Translations under genes and position numbers: made by a program | Source: Halicephalobus mephisto | Lineage: Eukaryota > Nematoda > Chromadorea > Rhabditida > Panagrolaimidae | Reading direction: 5' to 3' | DNA: 64,000 nucleotides | Assembly: GCA_009193035.1 (NCBI GenBank) | Contig: SWDT01000193.1 | Span: forward strand, 62,001 to 126,000 | Notes under the pieces: generated by a model | Told to the model about the DNA's origin: nothing | Seen by the model: only the letters and a program-made list of their open reading frames with translations | Database searches by the model: none | Shown: positions 9,660-20,250 of the stretch, one piece after another | Numbering within the stretch: position 1 is the stretch's first letter | Layout: every line of letters begins with the position of its first letter

Positions 9660-11000
9660 AATTTCTACATATCAAATCAGGCCACGAAAACAAAAAACTT
9701 CATTTTTCTGCAAAAAAAATTTTATCAATGAATCCGAGGAATTTTTATCTTTGGTTTTTTCAAAGCTGATCACAGACTAGACCTGGAGTACCTGGGTACT
9801 TTGTGTCGAGGTGTTAATGGATGAAAAACAAAAAAAAATACATTTAAAAAAATTTCTAAAATCTTTAAAATTAAAAAAAATTTTTTAAATTTCTAAAATT
9901 TAAAAATATAAAAAAACTAAGTTAAAAATAAAATTCAAAAAATAATAAAAATCAATTGCGGTTTAAAAATAGAAAATTTATTTCGAAAAAATAAATGAAA
10001 TTGAATTTTATTTTTTTTTTGAATAAAAATATAAAATTTCGAAAAAGTTGAATTTCATTAAAAATTCGCAAATTTGGATAATTGTTTATTTAAATAATAT
10101 TTATATTTTATTTGATAAAAAGTAGTTTAAAATGAAACTTTAATTTTTTTTGAAATATGAAAATTTTTCTTCAAAGATGAACAAAATAGAGAAATGGAAC
10201 AGAACGCCAAAGTTGTCTAAGCAACACATGGGAAACTTATATAGTATTACTTTTTCGTTTAAAATATCCTTTAATTTCGTAATTTTCTATATTGAACGAA
10301 ACAACAAGGTTATCTAAACATAGCCAAAAAAGAATTACCAAAATCCACCAAATATTTGTTGAATTACAACGAGTTAAAAATTGAATTTTTTTGTAATACA
10401 TCTTGTATCTTTTAAAACTACTTCGATATTTTTGAGACAGTGATAACAATTAAATATATCACTTTTCGTTGGAAGTTAACACTAACTCAGATCAAATGAG
10501 AACTTTTTAAAAATATAAACAAATTACTTTTTTGCAGAAAAAACAGTTTATAACGAAATCGTTCAAGTTCGTTTCGGAGACATCAAACGTTCTTTTATAT
10601 GTTCCAAACGAAACACAAAATTCAAATTAGATGACAAATACGAACGAAAATAAATGAATCAACGCGTATTTCGAAAAGTTTAATATTTTTATGCATAATT
10701 TTTACGAAATAAATACATACAAATAAATTTAAAAACAAATTAAGGAATGAAATTTCTATTTTTATTTTTGTTGATGATCGCGTTTCGAAAAAATCAAACT
10801 TGATCAAAGTACTTGGAAAAACCGAACTGATTTATCAGCAGTTGTCGACGACAAACAAGAAAAAAACAAAGAAGTTTTGTTTTTGAAATTATTAAGTTGT
10901 AAACTGTTGGGACTTGAGGAGACGCCATGCTGGTGGAGTTTCCTGATTAGGTGGTCTTAGCACGAATATCGTAATCCTACAGGGTTTAAGTTGTTGTCTT
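9660..11000. other. AT-rich DNA without recognisable genes
   Basis: Low-complexity A/T runs dominate 9830-10200. Short open frames at 10237-10449 and 10622-10807 have no splice signals or protein-like composition. I see nothing else. Confidence 0.5.
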
Positions 11001-11019
11001 TTTTAATAATACACAAATG

Positions 11020-11430
11020 TTCCATAATTACTTGTAACTGAGCGCGTTTGATTATAGTCATTGGATGTATGAAACCTATAACAAACATGGGATCATAACT
11101 TTCTTCTTCACTCTTGTTTTCAGTTTCTATGTAGAAAAATGAGTATAATCAAGTACGCTTAATTATGCTTAATTACAAGTGATTTTTGATCACCTGTGCA
11201 TTAATATTAGTTAACAACGAATAGTGACACAAGTACTCCATAATTACTTGTAACTAAACATAATTGAGCGCGTTTGATTATAGTCATTGGATGTATGAAA
11301 CCTAAAACAAATATGGGATCATAACTTTCTTCGTCACTCTTGTTTTAAGTTTCTATGTAAAAAAATGAGTATAATCAAGTATACTCAATTACGCTTAATT
11401 ACAAGTGATTTTGGATCATCTGTGATATAT
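11020..11430. repeat. Tandem duplication of a roughly 200-bp unit with inverted ends
   Basis: Copy 1 (about 11021-11200) and copy 2 (about 11238-11425) are close to 90% alike by eye. Each begins with CCATAATTACTTGTAACT and ends with GCTTAATTACAAGTGATT; these ends are inverted relative to each other, so each copy can fold on itself. Confidence 0.7.
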
Positions 11431-11859
11431 TTCCATGAAAGATTGTAACTTTATTCTTTAAAGACTCGAAGATATCTCTTCTTATTTGTCCTACATCAAG
11501 TCACAATATAAAAATTGTTAATTTTGAAATTACTTTCTTATTTTAGTGTAATTACAAATGTATAAAAGTATGGTACACATGATTACAGAAATCGAACATC
11601 ACTATATTAATTTCTTAAATTTCTTTAAGGTTTTATAATTTTAAAAACTTTGAAAATATAATTTTTTATGTAGTCAGATTAGAATGAAAAATAACCGATA
11701 TCATGAAAAAGTCCAACATTTTGTTAAGAATTAAATAACTAATAAATTGTTCAACATTAAATGGAAAAAGGTCAAAACGAAGATAAGAATTTCGAAAATT
11801 AAAGAATATTTTTTTAGACAATATTCTAAAGGTTGTAATGAAGGATGATTTTCATAAAT

Positions 11860-12125
11860 GATGAAAGATAATTTTCATAGATAATGAAGAATAATTTCCA
11901 TCATTTATGAAATTTATTCTTTATCATTTATGAAAATTTATTCTTTATCATTTATGAAAATTATTCTTTATTGTTTATTATTTATCATTTATAAAAATTT
12001 ATTCTTTATCATTTATCATTTATAAAAATTTATTCTTTATTATTTATCATTTATGAAAATTATTTTTTATTTTTTATTATTTATGAAATTTATTTTTTAT
12101 CATTTATGGAAATTTATTCTTTATA
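11860..12125. repeat. Minisatellite of TTTATCATTTATGAAAATTTATTC-like units (written in part)
   Basis: About ten degenerate units of 24-35 bp, built from CTTTATCATTTATGAAAAT and shortened variants, follow a stretch of ATGATGAAAGATAATTT-like sequence that is roughly its inverse. No coding content. Confidence 0.75.
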
Positions 12126-12792
12126 GAAAATGAAGGAACTTGTAGAAGAGTTAAAAATAAATTATCAAATCCTTCTTGGATACATTAATGTAACTCAAAA
12201 AATATGCGTAATAATTGTTTAAAATTTGAGATCAAAATTCGATATTACTTTTTTAACAACAATAATAAAATTTAAAAAATTAAAGTTTTTATTGAATTTT
12301 TTTCAGAATTTTAATTACTAAAGAACATTACTGAAAAACTTCGAAAGTATATTTTCTAAAATTTGTTTTTTAAACAATATAGTCAAAAATAAAATTCAAA
12401 ATTCGAAAAATCAAAGAAAATTGAAAAATTTGACTGAAATTTAATTTTTTAAATTTACATATTTGTTGGATTTTTTAAATGCGGATTTTCGTCAATTTAA
12501 GGAAGTTGAAAAAAATTAAATATTGGATTCCGAAATTATTTAAAAATACATGGTTCTGCGGGAATTCCCAATGAGGAAGTAAATTTTATTTCTTTAGATT
12601 AATGTCTTTTTCCGGTCTTAATTGACGTCACGGAGAAAAATGTAAAAAATCTCAAGAACAATACTGCGATTTCTGTAATTAAGTGACATTGATTTTTAAT
12701 CAATTTTTAACTTTTGATGTATTCGGTCCACCGCTGTTAGATCTCGATGTGGTTGCTTTAGGGATGAGAGTTTCTCATTTATCTCAACAATA

Positions 12793-13008
12793 ATAACATT
12801 AAACAAAATAACCATACATATAATGATTAATCAACACTCGATCTGTCATGTAGACAGTATGCTCACTATCTAACAAAAGTATTTCCCTTCGAGACCTAGT
12901 TTACTTACGGAAGAGCCAGTTAACACACTGATATAATCAAGATTGAACATAATAACTATATATATGAACGAACTAATCAACACTTGATCTGCCTACTGTC
13001 CAACATGC
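12793..13008. repeat. Two diverged direct copies of a roughly 65-bp segment
   Basis: Segments at about 12793-12862 and 12947-13008 share ATAACTATAYATAT-like sequence followed by AATCAACACTTGATCTG. Weak and old. Confidence 0.4.
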
Positions 13009-13110
13009 AGGGTATTTCTTCTCAGGACCAGCGCTATGTGAGTTTGCATTCAGATAGATAAGTATACGATTCAATAATTATGCAATGTATTTTTACAGGA
13101 TATTTCCAGA

Positions 13111-13368
13111 CTAAGCTCCGGAGTTAAAGTTTCGGATTTGTTCTTTGTTTTTGTTCTGGAGGTGTTCTCTGGCCATGGACACGAGATAGTAGCCTTTTAT
13201 TGGATTTCTGCTGATCTGGAATTTATTTTAAATATTTTGTACGAAAAATATAAAATAAATATTTCTGAAAAATAAACTTACGATTTCATCCATATTACTG
13301 AGGACTTCCATACTGAATCTATCAACATTAGTAAGTCCGTTTTGCCGGAAGAAAGTTTTATTTTCCAT
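13111..13368 (-). CDS. Small two-exon gene, 63 residues, function unknown
   Basis: Exon 1 (13368-13282, 29 codons) ends in ATC|GTAAGT; exon 2 (13215-13111) follows AAATTCCAG and stays open to a TAG, phase 0 throughout. The product starts MENKTFFRQNGL and contains VDRFSMEVLSNMDEI, GYYLVSMAREHL and QNKNKEQIRNF; it is mostly helical, with no signal peptide or membrane span. No clear trans-splice acceptor precedes the ATG, so upstream exons may exist. I do not recognise the family. Support is perfect consensus splice sites with matching phase plus protein-like composition in both exons. Confidence 0.5.
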
Positions 13369-13639
13369 CTTCTCAGAATCCCAATATTACAGTAATCTTT
13401 CCAAAAGAAGTCTCAGTTCCATTGTGCTTCCTTAGGTCCTATTTATGCATTTTTCTCCTGTTCAAAACCTGTTTTAAAAGGTCAAACAGTTCATTTTTTA
13501 TTTTTGAAAATTCCGAATTCACACGAATTGCACAAATTAATAAAAAAAATCAGTTCAATGTCTGAAAAAATTTGGCGTTGACAGATGGATTGTTTTAGTT
13601 GACAATTGAATGATTTCCTGGGGCGTTTTATATCAGAGA

Positions 13640-14160
13640 AGAGTACTGTCGGTAGAGTTTAAAAAATTTAAATTAAAATAGAACTAAAATTTAAATTAAA
13701 TTAAAAGAGAATTAAAAAATAAAAATTTAATTAAAAATAGAAATTTAAAATTTAAATTCAAATTTAAATATAATTAAAAATTTTAATCTTAATTAAAAAA
13801 TAAAAATATAATTAAAAATTAAATAAAAAAATTAAAATTAAAATTAAAATATAATTAAAAATTAAAATAAAAATATAATTAAAAATAGAAATTTAAATTT
13901 AAATTTAAATAGAAATTTTAATTAAATTAAAAAATTTAAACTAAAATATAATTAAAAATTTAAATTAAAATAGAAATTAAAAATTCTTCGATTATTGCAA
14001 AAAATAAAATTAACATTTTTTATAAAAATAATTGCGAATCTGAATTTTTCAAGTTTTTAAAGAAATATTTTTAGAAATATTTTAAAAAATTAGTTTGAAT
14101 TTTGTATTTTTTAAAATTTTATTAGTTTTTCACTTTTTAGATAATGATTTTTGGGCTAAA
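13640..14160. repeat. Extreme AT-rich low-complexity tract
   Basis: The stretch consists almost only of AATTAAAAATTT-like words. It has no genes. Confidence 0.7.
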
Positions 14161-14335
14161 TCTGGATTACTCAATATCCCCGGTTTTCTCTTTTTGGAAC
14201 GGGTATTTTTTTTTTATTGAATAACCAACCTGAAATGGCTGTACAAGGACAGCTGTGTAGAGGAGCTGGACTCAACTGGAATATCCACTTGTTCAAAAAG
14301 AAAAACTTCGGCGATTTCGGGCTCATTCTCAACAG

Positions 14336-14919
14336 ATGCCTCGGTTGACTCCAGCTGTCCTTCGGTTGGCTGGGAAATTTAAAATTGTTTTTGGAGGTGT
14401 TTTGGAAGTCGAAGATTACGGAAGATTCATCGTCGGATTTGTCGTTGGATTGATCAACGAAGAACGGATTGAAGATGTGATTAAAGACGCCGTGACGAGG
14501 ATTTATGAAGGATTGACGATGGAAAAGAAAAAAAAAATATTGAAAATCTTTATAAAAGTAAGTTTTTAAATTTTCGAAATTTCCGAAATTTTATTTTGTT
14601 AAATTTTTTTGAATTTAATAATTTTTAACACTTGGTTTTTCAGACTAAATCGAATCTTGTTGATATTCCGATTCTTCTGGACACGATCACTACAACAGTT
14701 ACTGTAGTTCTTAAATCTGAGCTGAATCGGCTCCAATTCTTGGCTTCAGAACAGAACCACAAATTCTGCAACGAAAACATCGACATAATCACGAATGAAA
14801 TTTTTTTGCTTTTTAGTGATCAACGAAAAAACGACTTTATTGAAGAACTTTATTATCGGCTGAATGAAAAACAGCGGATTTTCGTTTTTGAAGAAATTCA
14901 ATCTCTCATTGTTCTTTGA
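14336..14919 (+). CDS. Unknown helical protein, 165 residues, two exons
   Basis: Exons 14336-14557 and 14644-14919 join in phase 0 through AAA|GTAAGT and TTTTTCAG. The product is mostly helical: YGRFIVGFVVGLINEERIED, VIKDAVTRIYEGLTMEKKKK, then LVDIPILLDTITTTVTVVLK and ELYYRLNEKQRIFVFEEIQS. The start is uncertain. The Met at 14336 sits behind an acceptor-like TTCTCAACAG, and the preceding DNA is open in other frames on both strands. There is no signal peptide and no recognisable domain. The gene stands alone in a repeat-rich region. Confidence 0.55.
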
Positions 14920-15168
14920 TTATGATAAAAATTTAAATTTTCCAAATTGCGACATTTTTATTTTAATTATTCGCTATATAAAAAGTGGAAATTCAATATG
15001 AAAGAAATTAGACTAGTTTTTTTAATGACTTCTTCATTCTTTAAAATTAGTCAAAGTTAAGTGTCCTCAAAAAAGAATTTAAAACAAACTTTATAATTAA
15101 ACAAGTAATATATTTGTTGAGACGAAACTAGAACAAACAGAGAGGTCCTGAAGCGATAGTCTGAATAA
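14920..15168. other. Spacer without recognisable features
   Basis: AT-rich DNA between the unknown plus-strand gene and the MITE insertion; nothing identified. Confidence 0.5.
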
Positions 15169-15175
15169 ACGTAGT

Positions 15176-15396
15176 GTTGGATTGTGCATGATCTATTTGA
15201 ATGCAAGCCACATAACTTTGGTCCCGAAGGGAAATACCCTGAGGACCAATGAAAGGTATACGATCGCAGATTACCGGCAATTTGGAAATTGTGCAATATT
15301 TTTGATAGAGTTGTGTTTTATCTCGTGCCGGAGGCCCCAATAAAGTTACTTCCATATATTTGTATCTACACGCGGATTCCCCAGCGACGATCCAAC
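15176..15396. mobile_element. MITE copy 1, 221 bp, with 7-bp target-site duplication
   Basis: The element begins GTTGGATTGT and ends ACGATCCAAC, so the terminal inverted repeats are GTTGGATTGT and GTTGGATCGT. It is flanked on both sides by ACGTAGT (15169-15175 and 15397-15403). A second copy of exactly the same length lies at 51721-51941. The open frames inside on the minus strand are not conserved as protein. This is a non-autonomous DNA transposon; a 7-8 bp duplication is compatible with several superfamilies, hAT included. Confidence 0.85.
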
Positions 15397-15666
15397 ACGT
15401 AGTAATCCTTCTTACTGCTGATTTGTATCGGTCTCTTTATCGCCCTCAAACTTGGGTAATTACACCAAAGAAAGTGATAATTATAACAATCGCGGTAAAG
15501 CAAGATATAAAATGTAATACATCACGATTACTTAAAGTATTATAAAATTACAGTAAACACAAAAATGAGGCAAATACATTAATAGTGAAGCGTAGAGGTC
15601 CAATTGCCTCTTGCGTTCATGATTCATCTGCTGTTTTCTACTACTGTCATCTTCTACTGCGTCGAG

Positions 15667-16010
15667 ACTGAATATCAGGGAGTTTGGAGTACTGTAGGAC
15701 ATAAATGAGGGATTCTTTTAGGATGAAGGAAGGATATATGATAATTTTTATCTTCGTTTTACTCTTCTAGTAAAAATTATTAATATATTTTTGTTTTTTA
15801 TTTTAACAGCTGGTTTTTAATCATTGTAACCATGCATATTACTAAATTACTATTGAGACAGAAATTGGACAAGAAAGAGGTCACTGGAAGTAATAACCTG
15901 AACATCAGGGAGTTTGGAGTACTGTAGGACATAAATGAGGGATTCTTTTAGGCTGAGGGAAGGATATATGATAATTTTTTCTCCGTTTTACTCTTCTAGT
16001 AAAAATTATT
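15667..16010. repeat. Two near-identical direct repeats of about 112 bp
   Basis: Copies at about 15667-15780 and 15899-16010 share ATCAGGGAGTTTGGAGTACT, CATAAATGAGGGATTCTTTT and TTACTCTTCTAGTAAAAATT, with only a few differences. Start-to-start distance is 232 bp. No reading frame. Confidence 0.8.
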
Positions 16011-16019
16011 ATTATTATT

Positions 16020-16690
16020 TTACTTGTTTATCATTTTAACAATGTGATTTCGTAAATTTTGAATTTTTGTGCAAAAATGAACGGAAATAATAATTTTGAT
16101 AATTCATTGTAAAATTTGAATTTTTTTTGCACTTGTTTTAAAATTTGAAAAAGATTTAAATTGTTTTTAAAATTCGTGAAAAGATTTCGAAATAATTAGA
16201 ATTTAAAATTTTTATAGTTGTTTAGTGTACTGTAATCGGAGGATAATCTTAACTTTGAAAATAAAAAAATTTAAAACAATAAAATTAATTTTTATTTCTC
16301 AATTTTTAATAAAAATTTAATTTAGAAAATAAAAATTGATTTATTTTTACTTTTTTAATTTTCTAAAGAATGTTAAATAAATATTTTAAAAAAATTTATT
16401 TTTAAATTTAATATTTTTTTAAAAAATTTATTTTTAAATTTAATATTTAAAAAAAATTTAATTATTCAATTTTTGGTCCCGACACGAATTGTGGTTTCGT
16501 AATTTTTATGTTTTCGGTGATTTTTAAATATTTTGTTCGAAATTATTTTTATTAAAAAAATTTAAATTTAAAAAATAAAAAAATCATTTTTAATTTGAAA
16601 AATTACAGCGAAAAATAATACTGTATTCGTGTCAGGACCAAAACTGGACATTCTTGTTTGTTTAGTCGGAAATAAATTTAATTAAAAATA
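16020..16690. other. AT-rich spacer
   Basis: Low-complexity A/T runs; no gene or structured repeat recognised. Confidence 0.5.
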
Positions 16691-16696
16691 ATGATT

Positions 16697-18963
16697 TTAT
16701 TCTTCTTCATTCACGCAGATTTCGGGAGTACTGTACTTGGTCTCCTTGTCGTCCAGGATTTCGAAGAATCCGATCTCCCCCTTCCTCGCCCACTTGATCC
16801 TGTTCTCCTTGACCAACTTGAGACAGTATACCAACAATCCACTCAAGAAAACACAAAAGACCACAATACAAGCTTTTTCGATTATGCTGTGTTCTACCAT
16901 ATAAATAAAGAAATTTCGATATTGATATTTGTCCTTGATGATTCCCAAAATTTTCCGGTTGGATTCGTCGGACTTTCGTGTTTTGTAGATCCTTTGACCC
17001 ACCTTGGGAATATCGGCATCGTTGTCGAGAAGTTTGATGGACTGTATCTGAACTGAGGACTGATTGAAAAGACCTTCTTTGTCCCGGATAAAGTCTTCTA
17101 ATTTAGCTTCCTTGATGTCGATGTTGTTCCAAGGTACGGCGAGAAAGTAAATGTCGAAGTACTCCGTCATGAAAAGACACTTTTTCCTTGTAATGATCAC
17201 TTTATCCTAAAAAATATTGGTGTCGACAAGTAATTAAAAATACGAAAATTAAAATTGAAAAACTTAAATTTTAGTTTTTCTAAAATAATTTACTTTTTCT
17301 AAAAACAAAAGAAATAACAATTTTTGTGTAAATTTCGAACCAAATTTTAATGTATGAAAATTTAATTTTCGTTTTTTTGGAGTAAATTACAATAATAAAA
17401 TTATGCAACATTTAAATTATAATTCTAGAATTGGAATTAAAAAAACACTTATAATACAGTAATAAAACTTATAAAATCAGAATCAAAAATTAATTTTCGA
17501 AATTGAAAATTCTGAAGAATAATCTTTAATTCCGATTTTAGAATGTTTAATATCTTTAAATTTGAACAAAAACACCTATAATACAGTAATAAAACATAAA
17601 TTCTGAATCAAAAATTAATTTTCGAAATTGAAAATTCTGAAGACTCTAAATTTCAAAGATATATGAAATTTTATATAAAAACTTTTTTAAACAAGTTGAA
17701 ACTTATCTAAAATGGCTTTTGAAATACCATATAGCAGATGTGAAATTATTTAAAATAGTTTTTAATTTTTAAATTAAAATTGTGAAAATTGGAACTACAG
17801 TATTTTTTTTAAAGTGTTTTTTGTTAAGAAGTATTTAAGTTTAGGCTTAAAATCATTTTTTAAATAATTATCTCCGTCGATTCACTTTTTGATTTTCAAC
17901 CCCTTACCGTATCTAATCCTCCATAATTCTTCAGAACATCGAAGAAGTGGAACTCGAATTCCCTGTCCGAAATCTTTGTCGACAAGAAAGTTCTTGCACG
18001 AAGAATCCTTGTCTGAGAAGTGTCTGTTTTTGGAATTACGTGATTACAGCTGGCCATCTAAAAAAAGTTTAATAACTTCATTATTGCTCATGGTATAGCG
18101 TCAACTCTAAGTTGCCGTATCATTGTTGGAATATAAGTTGGTCCCGACATGATTAACGCGAGAATTAGGGTGCATGACAGAAGTCCCCAGCAACAGATGT
18201 CCTTCATCAACAGATATCTTTTTTTGACTCGCGTTAATTACAGAATTTTCTTTTTAAATTAATTTTTTCTTATTTAACTGAAGTATTAAGTTAATTTAAT
18301 TACAAAGAAATTAATGTAAAAATGAAAGAAATCAGATAAACCTTGCGAGATAGAGGGGGTAAATGTCGTACAATCGCTGCAGATGTCCCTCATCAACAGA
18401 TATCTTTTTTTGACTCGCGTTAATTACGGAATTTTCTTTTTAAATTAATTTTCCCTACTTAACTGAAGTATTAAGTTAATTTAACTATATAAAAAACCGA
18501 TATAAAGATGAAAGAAATCAGATAAACCTTGCGAGATAAAGAAGCATCTGTCGTAAGCCAAGAATTGTTTGTTTGTGACGTACCGTAAGCAGACATCACG
18601 TTGTTTTTTGGCTTTGTAGTTTAGCTTCTTTATATAGAGCTTATTATTGTCAGTGATCCCTATTATTCGTGATTTTTATCTCCTTACATTGCCGAGGACC
18701 AACCCTGGAATCACAACAATCACTTTAGAACTTACAGTATCCGCAATTTCTCTGTCGATGTTGCAGATACAGAAATACTTTGTACCGTAATTACAGGCAA
18801 AGAATCGACCTGCTTCAAGGGGACATTTGACTGCGAAAAGCTCTGGATCTTTCTCAAATCTCCAAACAAGGGTTCGTTCAGTCACGTTGGTGGATTTGTT
18901 TTCATCACTAGAAACCGTCAAAAATGGAAATATGAATAAACAAAGAAGAAAAATAAAAATCAT
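16697..18963 (-). CDS. Putative type I membrane glycoprotein, function unknown
   Basis: Three exons (18963-18688, 18057-17908, 17206-16697) join in phase 0 and give 311 residues. A signal peptide (MIFIFLLCLFIFPFLTVSS) precedes an ectodomain with NKSTNVTE glycosylation sites and several Cys (FFACNYGTKYFCICN). One membrane span, ACIVVFCVFLSGLLVYCL, comes near residue 255 and is followed by a basic stop-transfer (KLVKENRIKWARK) and a short acidic tail with a Tyr (TKYSTPE). This is receptor-like, but I recognise no domain. The two introns are long for this region (about 0.6 and 0.7 kb) and hold repeats (18194-18560 and 17430-17800). The middle exon is the least certain, though its phase and the joined sequence are good. 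Confidence 0.65.
17430..17800 (+). repeat. Dispersed repeat family, copy A
   Basis: Contains two internal AATACAGTAATAAAAC-type words followed by GAATCAAAAATTAATTTTCG and ends in a block with ATGGCTTTTGAAATACCATA. The reverse complement of nearly the whole 360 bp recurs in a latrophilin intron (38985-39370). Older relatives lie at 32690-32980 and 62975-63700. Confidence 0.8.
18194..18560. repeat. Tandem duplication of a roughly 187-bp unit inside an intron
   Basis: Both units start with CATCAACAGATATC and a T-run, then GACTCGCGTTAATTAC, and end with AGAAATCAGATAAACCTTGC. They are about 85-90% alike by eye and lie in intron 1 of the type I membrane protein gene. Confidence 0.8.
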
Positions 18964-19360
18964 CTTCTTTGTTATGAAAATTTAGAAAAACTGACTTGAG
19001 TTTTTCAAATATAATAATTGAATTTTCCAATTTGTGAAGTTATTAAACTATTAGATTCAAGGATGAATTTTGAAGTCGGATGGAGAGGACAACAGATATC
19101 GATTTTTGGACTTTTTCGAAATTTAAGATTGCAGCAATTAAAAATCAATAATTTCGATCAACATTGTGGTGGAAATTGAATAAAGAAAGAAACTAGACCT
19201 CAATTATTTTGAAATTACTGTATTTAATTCGTTACAATTGTAATAGAGACTTCTTTGACAGAGTTTTCAATAGTTTAAAAAGTTCTGTTTTATATTCATT
19301 TGGATATTAAAAAATCTTGTTGTATAATCTGTATTTTGCACATAAAAAGATGCATTAAAA
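18964..19360. other. Spacer, 5' region of the membrane protein gene
   Basis: AT-rich; contains whatever promoter serves the minus-strand gene to the left. No element recognised. Confidence 0.4.
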
Positions 19361-19375
19361 GGAGTTTAATGTATG

Positions 19376-19790
19376 AGATACATTGTGTTCAATGTATCAA
19401 TATATTAAGTTGATATTGGTGCATTATAGTGTACTAGTATATTAGAACAACTCTAATTTTCCAAATATATTACGTTCAATATATCAATGTATTAAATTGA
19501 TATCATTGCATTGTATGTAATGTATCAATACATTAAATCGGTTCTGATTTATCATATATATTGTATTCAATGTATCAATATATTAAGTTGATATTAGTAG
19601 ATTGTAATTAGTGTACTAGTGTATTAGAACGACTCTGATTTCCCAAATATATTACGTTCAATATATCAATGTATTAAATTGATATCAATGCATTGTATGT
19701 AGTTTATCAATACATTAAACCGGTTCTGATTTATCATATACATTGTGTTCAATGTATCGATATATTATGTAGGATATCGTTACATTGCAT
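19376..19790. repeat. Satellite array, about 181-bp unit with a half-unit near 90 bp
   Basis: Units start near 19376, 19556 and 19738 and are built from near-palindromic words such as ATTCAATGTATCAATATATT and TTAAGTTGATATTAGTG, alternating with TCTGATTTATCATATA. A related array lies at 29440-29930. Confidence 0.8.
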
Positions 19791-20250
19791 TTCATCTACT
19801 TTTTTTTGTGTGAAGTAAATAAAAAATTATTTTCCGGAAATAAAAGTAGCATAATCGAGAATAAAGTTGTTAAATTTATAAGTTTAGTTGATTTTTTACG
19901 GATATTTATATTCCTAAAAGTACTTTTTTGTATTATTTTTCGTAATATTGTGGATGATGGACACATTCAGTCATAGCCAGACACAATGTGGTGTGACGGT
20001 GGATGAATTTCGAGTTATTTTCGTAATTTTCTTCCAAAAAATAATTTTAACACAGATTTCGTCACATTTCAATTTTGTATTGCATAGTGTATTTAAAAAT
20101 CAAGTGAAAATTCTTTAATTTTAATTACTAAATATAAAAAATAAAAAATTCATTTATTTCAGGACACTCTGAGTTTATTGTTCACATATTCGTTGTAATA
20201 GCCAATCGGATATGATACAGAAAAGATATAGTGGACGACTTGCTGGAAAC
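19791..20250. other. Spacer downstream of the first collagen gene
   Basis: AT-rich. An open frame at 19785-19976 has no splice or start signals that I trust. No other feature. Confidence 0.4.

Noticed and set aside
14232..14371. Antisense exon with good acceptor TTTCCCAG and acidic open frame (PTEGQLESTEASVENEPEIA)
   Set aside because: Attractive, but it overlaps the start of the plus-strand gene and I found no partner exons; left out of the annotation.
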